Part shown: positions 50,801-58,024 of the stretch, one piece after another
How positions within the stretch are numbered: the stretch's first letter is position 1
Layout: each line of letters starts with the position of its first letter
DNA from: Bartonella machadoae
GTDB lineage: Bacteria; Pseudomonadota; Alphaproteobacteria; Rhizobiales; Rhizobiaceae
Direction: 5' to 3'
Length of the DNA stretch: 64,000 nucleotides
NCBI RefSeq assembly: GCF_022559585.1
Contig: NZ_CP087114.1
Location: 2,550,501-2,614,500, forward strand
The notes under the pieces: generated by a model
Told to the model about the DNA's origin: nothing
Seen by the model: only the letters and a program-made list of their open reading frames with translations
Database searches by the model: none
Made by a program: the position numbers and the translations under genes

Positions 50801-52835
50801 AGATTATATTCCCTTTAAGCATATTGGTTTGACTGATACGTTTCAGAGGGTTGAAAAACAAGATCTAATGAAGGGCTTACTAGAGGAAAACAGCGCCTAT
50901 TTAGAACTTCAGAAAAAACTCAATATTGAAGTGATTATTGGTAATCCCCCTTATTCTTTGAGACAAAAAAGTGAAAATGACAACGCCCAAAATACCCCTT
51001 ATCCACTCTTAGATAAACGTATCAGTGAGACTTATGCCGCTCATTCAAAAGCAACGAGTATGCAAGCTCTGTACGATAGCTACATCCGTGCCATCCGTTG
51101 GGCAAGTGACCGTATTGAGAATGCTGGGGTTATCGGCTTTGTTACAAATGCAAGTTTTATAGATGCAAATTCTATGGATGGTTTACGCAAGTGTTTAGTT
51201 GAAGAATTTAGCAGCCTTTATATTTTCCATTTACGGGGTAATCAACGAACCTCTGGAGAACTTTCTCGAAAAGAAGGAGGTAAAATTTTTGGTTCTGGAT
51301 CACGCGCACCTATTGCAATCTCTATTCTCGTAAAAAATCCAAATGCACAACAGCATGGTAAAATATACTTTCGTGATATTGGTGATTATCTCACGAGGCA
51401 AGAAAAGCTTACGATAATCGATTCCCTTAGTAGTATTGATGGCATTACACGGAGTAATCGCGGTTGGCAAATCATTACACCAGACAAGCATGGTGATTGG
51501 ATAAATCAACGTGATGAAAGTTTTAAAGCGTTTTTAGCCATGGGTGTTAAGGAAGGTCATAATGAAAAGATCTTTGAAACATTCTCTTGTGGTATAGTAA
51601 CCAGTCGTGATGCTTGGGTATACAACTCAAGTCGTAAGATTTTAGCAAAAAATATGCGTAATATGATTGCGTTCTATAATAGCGAGGTGGAACGTTTTAA
51701 CGAAACCTATCCACATACTGACCGTAGAACACGTGCAAAGGCTGTGAACAATTTTGTCAATTCGGATACACAAAAAATTAGTTGGAGCCGTGCGCTTAAA
51801 CAAGAATTAGCAAAAAGAAAAGTTTTTGAATTTGAAGAGACATGCCTTACTCGAAGTCTATGTCGTCCTTTTACACGACAGTGGCTCTATTATAATCGTG
51901 CTTTCAATGAAATGGTTTATCAAATGCCCCGTATATTCCCTATGGGAAAAGCAGTTGATAATAGGGTGATACAAGTTACTGGCGTAGGAGGGAAAAAAAG
52001 CTTTTCTGTTTTGATGAATAAAAATTTACCTGACTTGAACATGATGGATGGTGCTAGCCAATGTTTTCCATTGTACCTTTACGAAGATACTGCGCTTTCA
52101 AAAAATAGAAGTAATAGCCAATCCCATTTATTTACAGATTCTACAGAAGAAAGCGAAACTGCTGGTTTACAACGTCGTGATGCCATTACTGATGAGGGAT
52201 TAGCACATTTTAAAGCTGCTTATCCTAATGAGACCATAACGAAAGATGATATCTTCTATTATGTTTACGGACTCTTGCATTCAGAAGATTACCGTGCTCG
52301 CTATGCTGATAACCTCTCTAAAGAACTCCCTCGCATCCCTTGCGTAAAGAGTGCTGAGGATTTCTGGGCATTCGTTAATGCTGGTCGTGAATTAGGCAAT
52401 TTGCACGTCAATTATGAAACCGTAGAGACTTATCCCGTGACCTTTAAAAAAGGCAATCCAAAACTTACAGAGATCTCTAATCCCGAAAAGTTTTATTACG
52501 TTACAGAAATGAAATTCGCAAAAATCAAAAATAGTAAGGAAAAGGATAAGTCTACAGTTATTTACAATAGCAATATCATAATAACAGATATACCTAAGGA
52601 AGCTTATGAGTATATCGTGAATGGTAAATCTGCTCTTGAATGGGTTATGGGGCGTCAATGTGTAAAGACTGATAAAAAGAGTGGCATTGTTAATGATGCC
52701 AATCGCTATGCTCTTGAGACCATTGGAAACCCTGCTTATCCATTGGAATTGTTCCAAAGGGTTATTACGGTAAGTTTAGAAACAATGAAAATTGTTAAAA
52801 ACCTGCCAAATTTGGAATTAAGAGAAACTGAATAG
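47868..52835 (+). CDS. Type ISP restriction-modification enzyme (single-chain nuclease-translocase-methyltransferase, LlaGI-like)
   Basis: The 1655-residue protein joins four parts. An Mrr-like nuclease lies about residues 15-170 (GRDIGIDLVAKI, then the IQCKCY lysine motif). An SF2 translocase spans about 180-650: Walker A ACGTGKT, DEAH in IICDEAHRT, MTATP, motif VI QAVGRIMRR. After a helical coupler, the N6-adenine methyltransferase spans about 890-1100: ILDPFTGTGTF and IIGNPPYS. A target-recognition region fills the C-terminus. Such enzymes methylate one strand of an asymmetric site and cut after ATP-driven movement. All motifs are intact. I start at ATG 47868 rather than a TTG 36 bases upstream. 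Confidence 0.9.
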   Translation: MLQSINSDNKQSSLRSLLQSYRNKAQSPRELGTLFENLVMAYLTHDPLQCQEYEKVQTYCDWAKERGEDGRDIGIDLVAKIRDQESYAAIQCKCYDASYCIKKEDIDSFIAASGKKIFSRRILIDSTESDWSDNASHTCEGQEIRIQQINLFDLENSQIDWSAFEEKGDVVLKEQKKKKLLDHQIEALDAVCEGLKEADRGKLIMACGTGKTFTSLKIAETLAGQGKRVLFLVPSLALMSQTIREWTSDTQVPLRSFAVCSDTQVGKRRKNQEDAADFNASDLVLPATTDAKELASKANKISSDVMTVVFSTYHSIQVISDAQKNYDLPEFDLIICDEAHRTTGAVLGTDNSESEFVKVHDNSIVQGKKRLYMTATPKIFADNAKKQANEINAVLASMDDEDLYGKTLYTYTFSKAVQNNLLAPYKIIVLGVNEEAVAQSIQHLMTDDNYELILDDKTKIVGCYQALSKIDLKVDLSDDPNPMRRALAFCKDIKTSERIRDTFNSEEIQSELRTLYESYKKTSPLHCKFEHIDGKQSAKKRNQVLDWLKEDAGENVCRVLSNVRCLSEGVDVPALDAVMFLHPRKSHVDVIQAVGRIMRRAKGKKRGYIILPVGVPAGISAEQALRHNKRYKVVWQVINALLAHDENFEITLNQMILGQDVSHTLEILALDSMTAVEDKISIYEKSESVGLKIGKPAYEPAQSVGVQTRLPFFKEFRNALITLLTKKFAITDYWENWAGNVAEIAQNHINRLQNMLADEKSEAFHAFESFYLELKNNLNSDIKQEEAIEMLAQHLVTRPVFEALFDGNQFVQNNTISQAMEKILAVLDETNIEEESKELKEFYDSVKLRASGITTPQARQNLIITLYESFFAKAFKKTTDRLGIVYTPVEVVDFIIRSVDDVLQKEFGKSLGSRGVSILDPFTGTGTFITRLLQSNLIKPEDMEYKFRHDIHANEIVLLAYYIAAINIESTYHSLMKGDYIPFKHIGLTDTFQRVEKQDLMKGLLEENSAYLELQKKLNIEVIIGNPPYSLRQKSENDNAQNTPYPLLDKRISETYAAHSKATSMQALYDSYIRAIRWASDRIENAGVIGFVTNASFIDANSMDGLRKCLVEEFSSLYIFHLRGNQRTSGELSRKEGGKIFGSGSRAPIAISILVKNPNAQQHGKIYFRDIGDYLTRQEKLTIIDSLSSIDGITRSNRGWQIITPDKHGDWINQRDESFKAFLAMGVKEGHNEKIFETFSCGIVTSRDAWVYNSSRKILAKNMRNMIAFYNSEVERFNETYPHTDRRTRAKAVNNFVNSDTQKISWSRALKQELAKRKVFEFEETCLTRSLCRPFTRQWLYYNRAFNEMVYQMPRIFPMGKAVDNRVIQVTGVGGKKSFSVLMNKNLPDLNMMDGASQCFPLYLYEDTALSKNRSNSQSHLFTDSTEESETAGLQRRDAITDEGLAHFKAAYPNETITKDDIFYYVYGLLHSEDYRARYADNLSKELPRIPCVKSAEDFWAFVNAGRELGNLHVNYETVETYPVTFKKGNPKLTEISNPEKFYYVTEMKFAKIKNSKEKDKSTVIYNSNIIITDIPKEAYEYIVNGKSALEWVMGRQCVKTDKKSGIVNDANRYALETIGNPAYPLELFQRVITVSLETMKIVKNLPNLELRETE

Positions 52836-53893
52836 ATTTATGAATCATGCCAATCTTATAAGGAGTATAGATCTTATAACCATCATCTATACTCTCTTAT
52901 TAGGTTGCGTACTTATAATCTTAAAGGAATGATTTACCATGCGCTATTCTAAAAAGAGATGATAAGATTTTTTACATTGCCTTTAAAAGATTAACTCGCA
53001 ATCTAAAATGATGCTATCATATCTTGCAAAAGCTCTCTTTAAAGAGAAGAATGAATCTCTCTATTTTTTACTCTTTTAATGACTTATTTTCGTAAAAATA
53101 AATCACACCCAAAACCTCCAAAACACCCAAAACATATAACATTGGTTGTATTTACATACTATATTGTCAATTTTAGTCAACTATTGGTTGTTATTTAAAA
53201 ATTGATAAAAAATTAACCTATTGAAATATAATACTTTTTATTTTTTGCTAAAAATTTTTTTAAAATGCACCCCCAAAAGAACACCCAAAACCCCCAAAAC
53301 CCCCAAAACCCCCAAAACCCCCAAAACTTATAAAATTAATAGCTATAAAAGCCTTGATAGCATTTCTCATAATCACGAGCTGTCTTTTGAAAGGCTTTAA
53401 AGATTCATATGTTCCTTATAAGATATTGTCTTTTCAATAATATTAATGAAACTGATAAAAGAGACAAAAGCCCATAAAAAGGTATTTTGATAAGGATGTA
53501 AGAATTCAAAATGTTTTTATAAAAATCAAAACCGCATGATCATATTATCCTTTTATGAGAATGAATCAAAACAATAGATTTGAATCAAAAGCGCTGGTTA
53601 TAAAGACGCGGTCTCTATTAAAGCTGTTTAAATTACAAACCTCTTATAAAAAATTCACAAAAATATTCACAAGTTATCTCATAAAAATAATGATGCGTTA
53701 TAAAGTTAAAAATAGGCATTATGAGAGCGTTCTTAGTTATTATGATGTTTAAAAGAGAAAAATAACGAAATTGCGTAATATAGAGTCAAATAGAGACAAT
53801 AAAACAGAAAATATTCATAAGCATATGACGCATATTTATACACAATGGCATAAAAAAATAATTACAAAAAACACAAAAAACAATAAAATATGG
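52836..53893. other. Intergenic DNA with C-rich runs, no supported gene
   Basis: About 1.06 kb without a recognisable gene. It contains scattered CCCAAAAC-type words near 53105-53140 and a tandem array at 53284-53326. The 65-codon frame at 53555-53752 is basic and AT-driven, with no family match I know. Confidence 0.5.
53284..53326. repeat. CCCCCAAAA tandem repeat (G-quadruplex-capable on minus strand)
   Basis: Four exact 9-base units (53291-53326), preceded by a shorter CCCAAAA unit. The minus strand reads TTTTGGGGG repeats, so four runs of five G are available for a quadruplex. Confidence 0.9.
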
Positions 53894-53922
53894 TTGACAA
53901 TAAATACGTATTTTGTTATATA
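53894..53922 (+). promoter_or_regulatory. Sigma-70 promoter (TTGACA - 17 bp - TATATA)
   Basis: Consensus -35 TTGACA at 53894-53899 and -10 TATATA at 53917-53922 with 17-bp spacing. Transcription would start near 53929 and run through the C4-like leader into the first repeat-protein gene. Confidence 0.75.
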
Positions 53923-54034
53923 AATAATCAAGTGATGAAAACACTAACCTAAAGCGGATGGGTTACGAAACAACCTTTCCCATTTATAAAAAAACTGACT
54001 GTTTTTTATGCTCTTGTTAGTATATAAAGATCTT

Positions 54035-54113
54035 GTCGGGTGTGGTTATGCTATACAAGACCTTTATAGGGAAAGCATACAACGGACTTTAGGCCGTGTT
54101 TTCAACACCCGGC
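54035..54113 (+). ncRNA. C4-like antisense RNA in the leader of the repeat-protein cluster
   Basis: A three-way-junction fold can be drawn. The outer stem is 9 bp (54035-54043 with 54105-54113). A second stem (54047-54052 with 54074-54079) carries an inner 2-bp CC/GG hairpin with loop TTTATA (54063-54068). A third stem (54082-54085 with 54094-54097) has its loop and flank holding CTTTAGG (54087-54093). The loops are complementary to TATAAA (54143-54148) and CCTAAAG (54149-54155), which lie side by side and run into the Shine-Dalgarno AAAGGAG (54152-54158) of the next gene. This is the layout of the C4 RNA of phages P1/P7. The name is inferred from this layout and from memory of the family's consensus, not from a search. 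Confidence 0.6.
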
Positions 54114-54211
54114 GCCTTTATAGGGTGTCTAATTGAAAACATTATAAACCTAAAGGAGACACTAGCTATGAGCGCTACTGTTAAAAATAGAAAATCATCC
54201 AAAAATATGAA

Positions 54212-54895
54212 TTGACCAATGAAATGGATTTTATGACTGGTCTCACATTGTACCGTATCCGTGCTTTAAAAGACTTTGGTGATGTGAAAAAAGGGGATCT
54301 AGGCGGTTTTATCCAAAAAGAAAGCAACTTATCACATAAAGGCAATTGCTGGGTTTATGATAAAGCCCGTGTCTTTGAAAATGCAAAGGTTTCAGGCAAT
54401 GCAAAAGTAAAAAGCTATTTTGTAGACGTTTGTGGCAATGCAAAAATTTATGGAAATGCTATTTTCGAATCTATTTTTATGGGGGGCAATGCGCGCCTTT
54501 ATGGCAATGCTCATATTAAAGGGGCGGTTGTTATTGAAGGCAATGCAAAAATTTATGATAACGCCTCTGTAAGTGGGCATGCTCATATTTCTGATGATGC
54601 CGTGATTTGTGATGATGTTCAAATTGGAGGCAATGCAAAAATAAGCGGCGCTGCTTATATTTGTGGTAATTCTTATGTCATTGATGATGCTGTGGTTTGT
54701 GGGGCTACCGTATCTGGTTATTCTTGTATTCATAGTGACGCCTCTTTATCATCTGATGATGATATTTATGATGCAGCGGTTCCTGAATTTGGTAGTGAGG
54801 ATGATTATTATCGTCATGAATATTATGATGATTATGGTTATGATGATGATTACCAATATGATTGCAATTCTGAAGATGCAAATCAAGCTGCGTAA
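54212..54895 (+). CDS. Hexapeptide-repeat (predicted left-handed beta-helix) protein 1, 5' end frameshifted
   Basis: The open frame starts at a TTG (54212) or ATG (54224) and encodes 227 residues or fewer. By comparison with its paralogues, the real start is ATG 54168, which has a good Shine-Dalgarno. That frame ends after 15 codons because an A-run (54201-54205) has five A's instead of the six seen in paralogues 2 and 4. A conserved head follows (LYRIRALKDFGDVKKGDLGGFI), then about 14 hexads of the form [IV]-x-[GD]-N-A-x, and an acidic Tyr/Asp-rich tail not shared by the paralogues. The fold is predicted from the hexad; the function is unknown. Related proteins (YdcK-like) occur in prophages. 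Confidence 0.65.
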   Translation: MTNEMDFMTGLTLYRIRALKDFGDVKKGDLGGFIQKESNLSHKGNCWVYDKARVFENAKVSGNAKVKSYFVDVCGNAKIYGNAIFESIFMGGNARLYGNAHIKGAVVIEGNAKIYDNASVSGHAHISDDAVICDDVQIGGNAKISGAAYICGNSYVIDDAVVCGATVSGYSCIHSDASLSSDDDIYDAAVPEFGSEDDYYRHEYYDDYGYDDDYQYDCNSEDANQAA

Positions 54896-54901
54896 ATAAC
54901 A

Positions 54902-54925
54902 CCGCGGGCGCGGCGGGGGCGCCCC
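54902..54925 (+). repeat. GC-rich intercistronic element after repeat gene 1
   Basis: A nearly pure G/C block stands in AT-rich DNA a few bases after the stop, with GGGGGCGCCCC palindrome. Similar blocks follow the stops of the other three genes (55668-55685, 56235-56245, 57099-57113). Confidence 0.6.
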
Positions 54926-54979
54926 TTCTTAAGAACATTTCATTCAAATTTTATCCATTATTTAGATTGGGAGCTCCCT

Positions 54980-55663
54980 ATGACCACTATAAATGTATCT
55001 AAAATTGTATCCAAAAAATATGAATTAACAAATGAAACGCATGTCGTTGGTAATCGTACCCTTTATCGCATTCGTGCATTAAGAGATTTTTCTGATGTCA
55101 AGGCTGGTCAATTGGGTGGTTTTATTGAGAATGAAAATAATCTCTCTCATGATGGTAATTGCTGGGTTTATGATGATGCGTGGGTTGCTGACAATGGCGT
55201 CGTGTCTGATAATGCGCAAATTTTCAATTATGCTAGCGTTTTCGATAATGCAACGGTTTGTGACAATGCAAAGGTTTTTGATTGTGCAAAAATTTATGAC
55301 AATGCAAAAATTGCTGATAATGCTAGGGTTTTTGGAAGGGCTTTTGTTTACAATCATGCCTGTGTTTTGAATAATTCTGAAGTTTCTGACAGGGCTGTTA
55401 TAAAAGGCAATGCAAAAATTTATGATAACGCTTTGCTAACTGGCTATGCGCAAGCTTATGGGAATGCAAAGATTTTTGGTAACGCACAAGTTTGGTTTTT
55501 TGCTGTGGTTTGTGATGATGCTTGTATTTATGACAATGCTAAAATTACAGGTGGTACATACATTTGCAATAAAGTGAGTGTTTTTGGTAATTCATATATA
55601 GATACAAAAAAATTGAATGGTAATATCAAAATTTGTGATCAAATCATAAATAAAGCAGCATAA
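54980..55663 (+). CDS. Hexapeptide-repeat (predicted left-handed beta-helix) protein 2
   Basis: This 227-residue protein is the intact paralogue of gene 1. The head region (KKYELTNETHVVGNRTLYRIRALRDF, with FSDVKAGQLGGFIENENNLSHDGNCWVY) is followed by about 25 hexads such as DNAKIY, GNAKIF and DNARVF, with the aliphatic residue every six positions, as in left-handed parallel beta-helices. No catalytic residues of acyltransferases are apparent. GGGAG precedes the ATG. The tail (LNGNIKICDQIINKAA) is short. The function is unknown. Confidence 0.75.
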   Translation: MTTINVSKIVSKKYELTNETHVVGNRTLYRIRALRDFSDVKAGQLGGFIENENNLSHDGNCWVYDDAWVADNGVVSDNAQIFNYASVFDNATVCDNAKVFDCAKIYDNAKIADNARVFGRAFVYNHACVLNNSEVSDRAVIKGNAKIYDNALLTGYAQAYGNAKIFGNAQVWFFAVVCDDACIYDNAKITGGTYICNKVSVFGNSYIDTKKLNGNIKICDQIINKAA

Positions 55664-55736
55664 ATCACGGCACGGGGGGCGCCTGCTTTCCAAAATTCTT
55701 TCATTTCAAATCTCATATTCTATAAGGATTGTTCCT

Positions 55737-56234
55737 ATGCAAAAGAAATTTGCACTTACAAATGAAACGCGTCTCTTTGGTAATCGCATATTTTATCGCA
55801 TTCAGGCTTTAAAAAGCTTTTCTGATGTCAAGGCTGGTCAACTCGGTGGCTTTATCGAAAATGAAAGCAACCTCTCTCATGATGGCAATTGCTGGGTTTA
55901 TGGTAATGCTCTGGTTTTAAACTCAGGTCGGGTTTCTGAAAATGCTAGGGTCTATCATAACGCTATTATCGCTGGTTATGTCTATGGCAATGCTATCGTT
56001 CTTGGTAAATCGATCATTTATGACCATGCCCATGTCTATGGCAATGCACAAATTTATGATCACGCCCGTGTCGTCAATTATGTTCATATTTATGAAAATG
56101 CTAATAGTCACGGCATTGTTATGATTTTAGAAAAGACTCGTGATGATATTGAAACAAGGTCTTATATCGAATTGCTTTCCGATAATGAAATAAAAATCAT
56201 CTGGCTGCGTAATAAAGCCTTTTTAAATCTTTAA
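55737..56234 (+). CDS. Hexapeptide-repeat protein 3 (short, different C-terminus)
   Basis: This 165-residue paralogue has the same head (KKFALTNETRLFGNRIFYRIQALKSF) but only about 11 hexads. A non-repeat tail of about 40 residues follows (VMILEKTRDDIETRSYIELL, then KIIWLRNKAFLNL) and has no counterpart in the others. The tail could be a capping or effector segment, or the result of a recombination. AAGGA stands before the ATG. A 64-base stretch is identical to gene 4. Confidence 0.72.
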   Translation: MQKKFALTNETRLFGNRIFYRIQALKSFSDVKAGQLGGFIENESNLSHDGNCWVYGNALVLNSGRVSENARVYHNAIIAGYVYGNAIVLGKSIIYDHAHVYGNAQIYDHARVVNYVHIYENANSHGIVMILEKTRDDIETRSYIELLSDNEIKIIWLRNKAFLNL

Positions 56235-56310
56235 AGCGCGGCGGTCATTCCCTTTTTCCAACATTTTCCATGCAACTTTTTTCACAAGAGAGATTGTGAG
56301 GGGTCTTATG

Positions 56311-57090
56311 ATGTCCAAAAAATACAAACTAACTAATGAAACAAAACAACTGAAAGATAAAATTACACAAAAAATTACAACGCTTTATCGCATTCAGGCT
56401 TTAAAAAGCTTTTCTGATGTCAAGGCTGGTCAACTCGGTGGCTTTATTGAAAAGGAAGAAAATCTTTCTCATAACGGTCTTTGCTGGGTTTATGATAATG
56501 CATTGGTTTATAAACATGCCCGTGTTTATGACAATGCAAAAATACGAGGCAATGCGCAAATTTGTGGTCTTGTCTATGGCAATGCTCAGGTGCATGATAA
56601 GGTGTTTATTTCTCAATATGCAAAAATTTATGACAATGCATTTGTTTATGATAGTGCGCATGTGGCGGGCTATGTTTATGGCAAGGCTCGTGTCTATGGC
56701 AATAGTCGCGTTTCAATTGAAGCCCATGTTTATGGCAATGCGCATCTTTTTCATAATAGTTATCTTTTTGAATATGCAAGGCTTTATGGCAACGCTAGAG
56801 TGTTAGGCTCTGCTTGTCTTTTTAGCACTGCGCGTGTTTATGGCTATGCTGTTGTTAATAGCCGTGCAAAGATTTATGGCAAGGTTTATGATTATGCAAA
56901 AGTGAGTGGCTGTGCACAAATTTATGGCTCTGTTTATGGAAAAGCTCAGGTTTCCCATACGATCAAGGTCTTTGGTCGTGCTTGTGGGCGTGCAAAACTG
57001 AATCGAAGAAGTGAGATAAGAGAGGTTCCAAAAAATAAGGAGGTTAATAAGAGCGATATTCTTATCGAGATTGTTGATACTGAAGAATAA
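56311..57090 (+). CDS. Hexapeptide-repeat (predicted left-handed beta-helix) protein 4
   Basis: This 259-residue paralogue starts at ATG 56311 (MSKKYKLTNETKQ fits the others; GAGGGG is 7 bases upstream; a GTG at 56296 is also in frame). The head is followed by about 26 hexads rich in VYGNA, VYG and IYDNA and by a basic-then-acidic tail (KLNRRSEIREVPKNKEV, DILIEIVDTEE). It is the longest helix of the set. The function is unknown. Confidence 0.75.
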   Translation: MSKKYKLTNETKQLKDKITQKITTLYRIQALKSFSDVKAGQLGGFIEKEENLSHNGLCWVYDNALVYKHARVYDNAKIRGNAQICGLVYGNAQVHDKVFISQYAKIYDNAFVYDSAHVAGYVYGKARVYGNSRVSIEAHVYGNAHLFHNSYLFEYARLYGNARVLGSACLFSTARVYGYAVVNSRAKIYGKVYDYAKVSGCAQIYGSVYGKAQVSHTIKVFGRACGRAKLNRRSEIREVPKNKEVNKSDILIEIVDTEE

Positions 57091-57848
57091 TAACAAATGC
57101 GGGGGGCGTTGGTTTCATGCCATTTCAAAAGACAAGAATACAAAAAAGAAAGCCGTGCCATTTTACGTGACGCGGCTTTCATGTCTCAACTCTAATGGAG
57201 TAATAAATGCATATATACAAAACGTATTATATTGCAAGCTTTGTATTCGCTTTATAAAAACTTATCCCAAATAATATAAAGGAATGATTATGAAAGCGTT
57301 CTTTGAGATCATCACATTTAAAAGCCTATTAGCTTTGTGATGGTTTAAAACCTATTCATAACAATGCCCTCATTTTTAAAGCGGTTAATTTGAAAAAAAG
57401 CACCTTCTCAAAACGCTTTGTAAAGTTATATCAACTCTCAACTTCTCTCTGCTTATGAAAAAAGATGCCCTCATTTTTGAGGAGTCCTTAATCACCCAAT
57501 TCAAATTGCATTTATTACTTTAACCGTATTATCAAAACAGCTTTTGAAACGTGTTTTGCATTCTATCATTAAAAGCATATCGTTTTAACAATGCGATTTA
57601 TTATGATAAAAACGTCTTGTAAAATTTATGACCTGTTATGACTGATAACTGCTTTGCATTTCATTTGAATGCTCTCATGTGTTATAACATTGGCATCATG
57701 ATTTGCTTTTTATGCTCTGTTTATAGATGGCTATTGTTTGTAAAAAATGGTCAATTGAATCGTGCATAAAAGTGTGGATTCTTAAGAGGATTCATATAAA
57801 ATAAATACATATAATATATTGACTTTATTATGTTTTTTTATATAATAC
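57091..57848. other. Intergenic DNA at the right end of the island
   Basis: It starts with a G-rich element (57099-57113) and an 8-bp-stem hairpin GAAAGCCG/CGGCTTTC (57148-57155 with 57173-57180). A ribosome-binding-like AAAGGAATGATT occurs before an 18-codon frame near 57290. I recognise no gene. Confidence 0.45.
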
Positions 57849-57862
57849 CATTTCTTAAAGCG
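57849..57862 (+). repeat. Right copy of imperfect direct repeat bounding the island (attR-like)
   Basis: CATTTCTTAAAGCG pairs with CATTTCTTTAGCG at 43181-43193. It lies inside the integrase remnant at the point where its similarity to the intact gene breaks. Confidence 0.5.
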
Positions 57863-58024
57863 CCCAAGCCCATTTCACGACGGTGCCCACGTATGGTATA
57901 ACGTAAAAGCCATTGAGCACCACCATCTTTACGCTTATGAAGGAGCAAGCCGGCACCATCATACTATTTGCCAGCCCCCAATGTTGCGATAACCCTTGCT
58001 ATTGAGACGATTCATAAGAGGCAT
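57849..58024 (-). pseudogene. Integrase remnant F (5' end, at the right border of the island)
   Basis: From the ATG at 58024 on the minus strand this follows the intact integrase from MPLMNRLN-like to REMGLGALR-like and stops at 57849. Its continuation is remnant E at 43193-43073, on the other side of the island. One or more small indels break the frame. Confidence 0.8.

Noticed and set aside
53555..53752. 65-codon basic frame in the AT-rich gap before the C4-like leader
   Set aside because: Lys/Ile/Tyr-rich composition expected of random AT-rich DNA; no homologous family known to me.
54212..57090. DNA-level repetition of short words could suggest a CRISPR array or minisatellite
   Set aside because: The repeats are in-frame codons of hexad-repeat proteins, lie in four separate open frames, and have no constant repeat with unique spacers.
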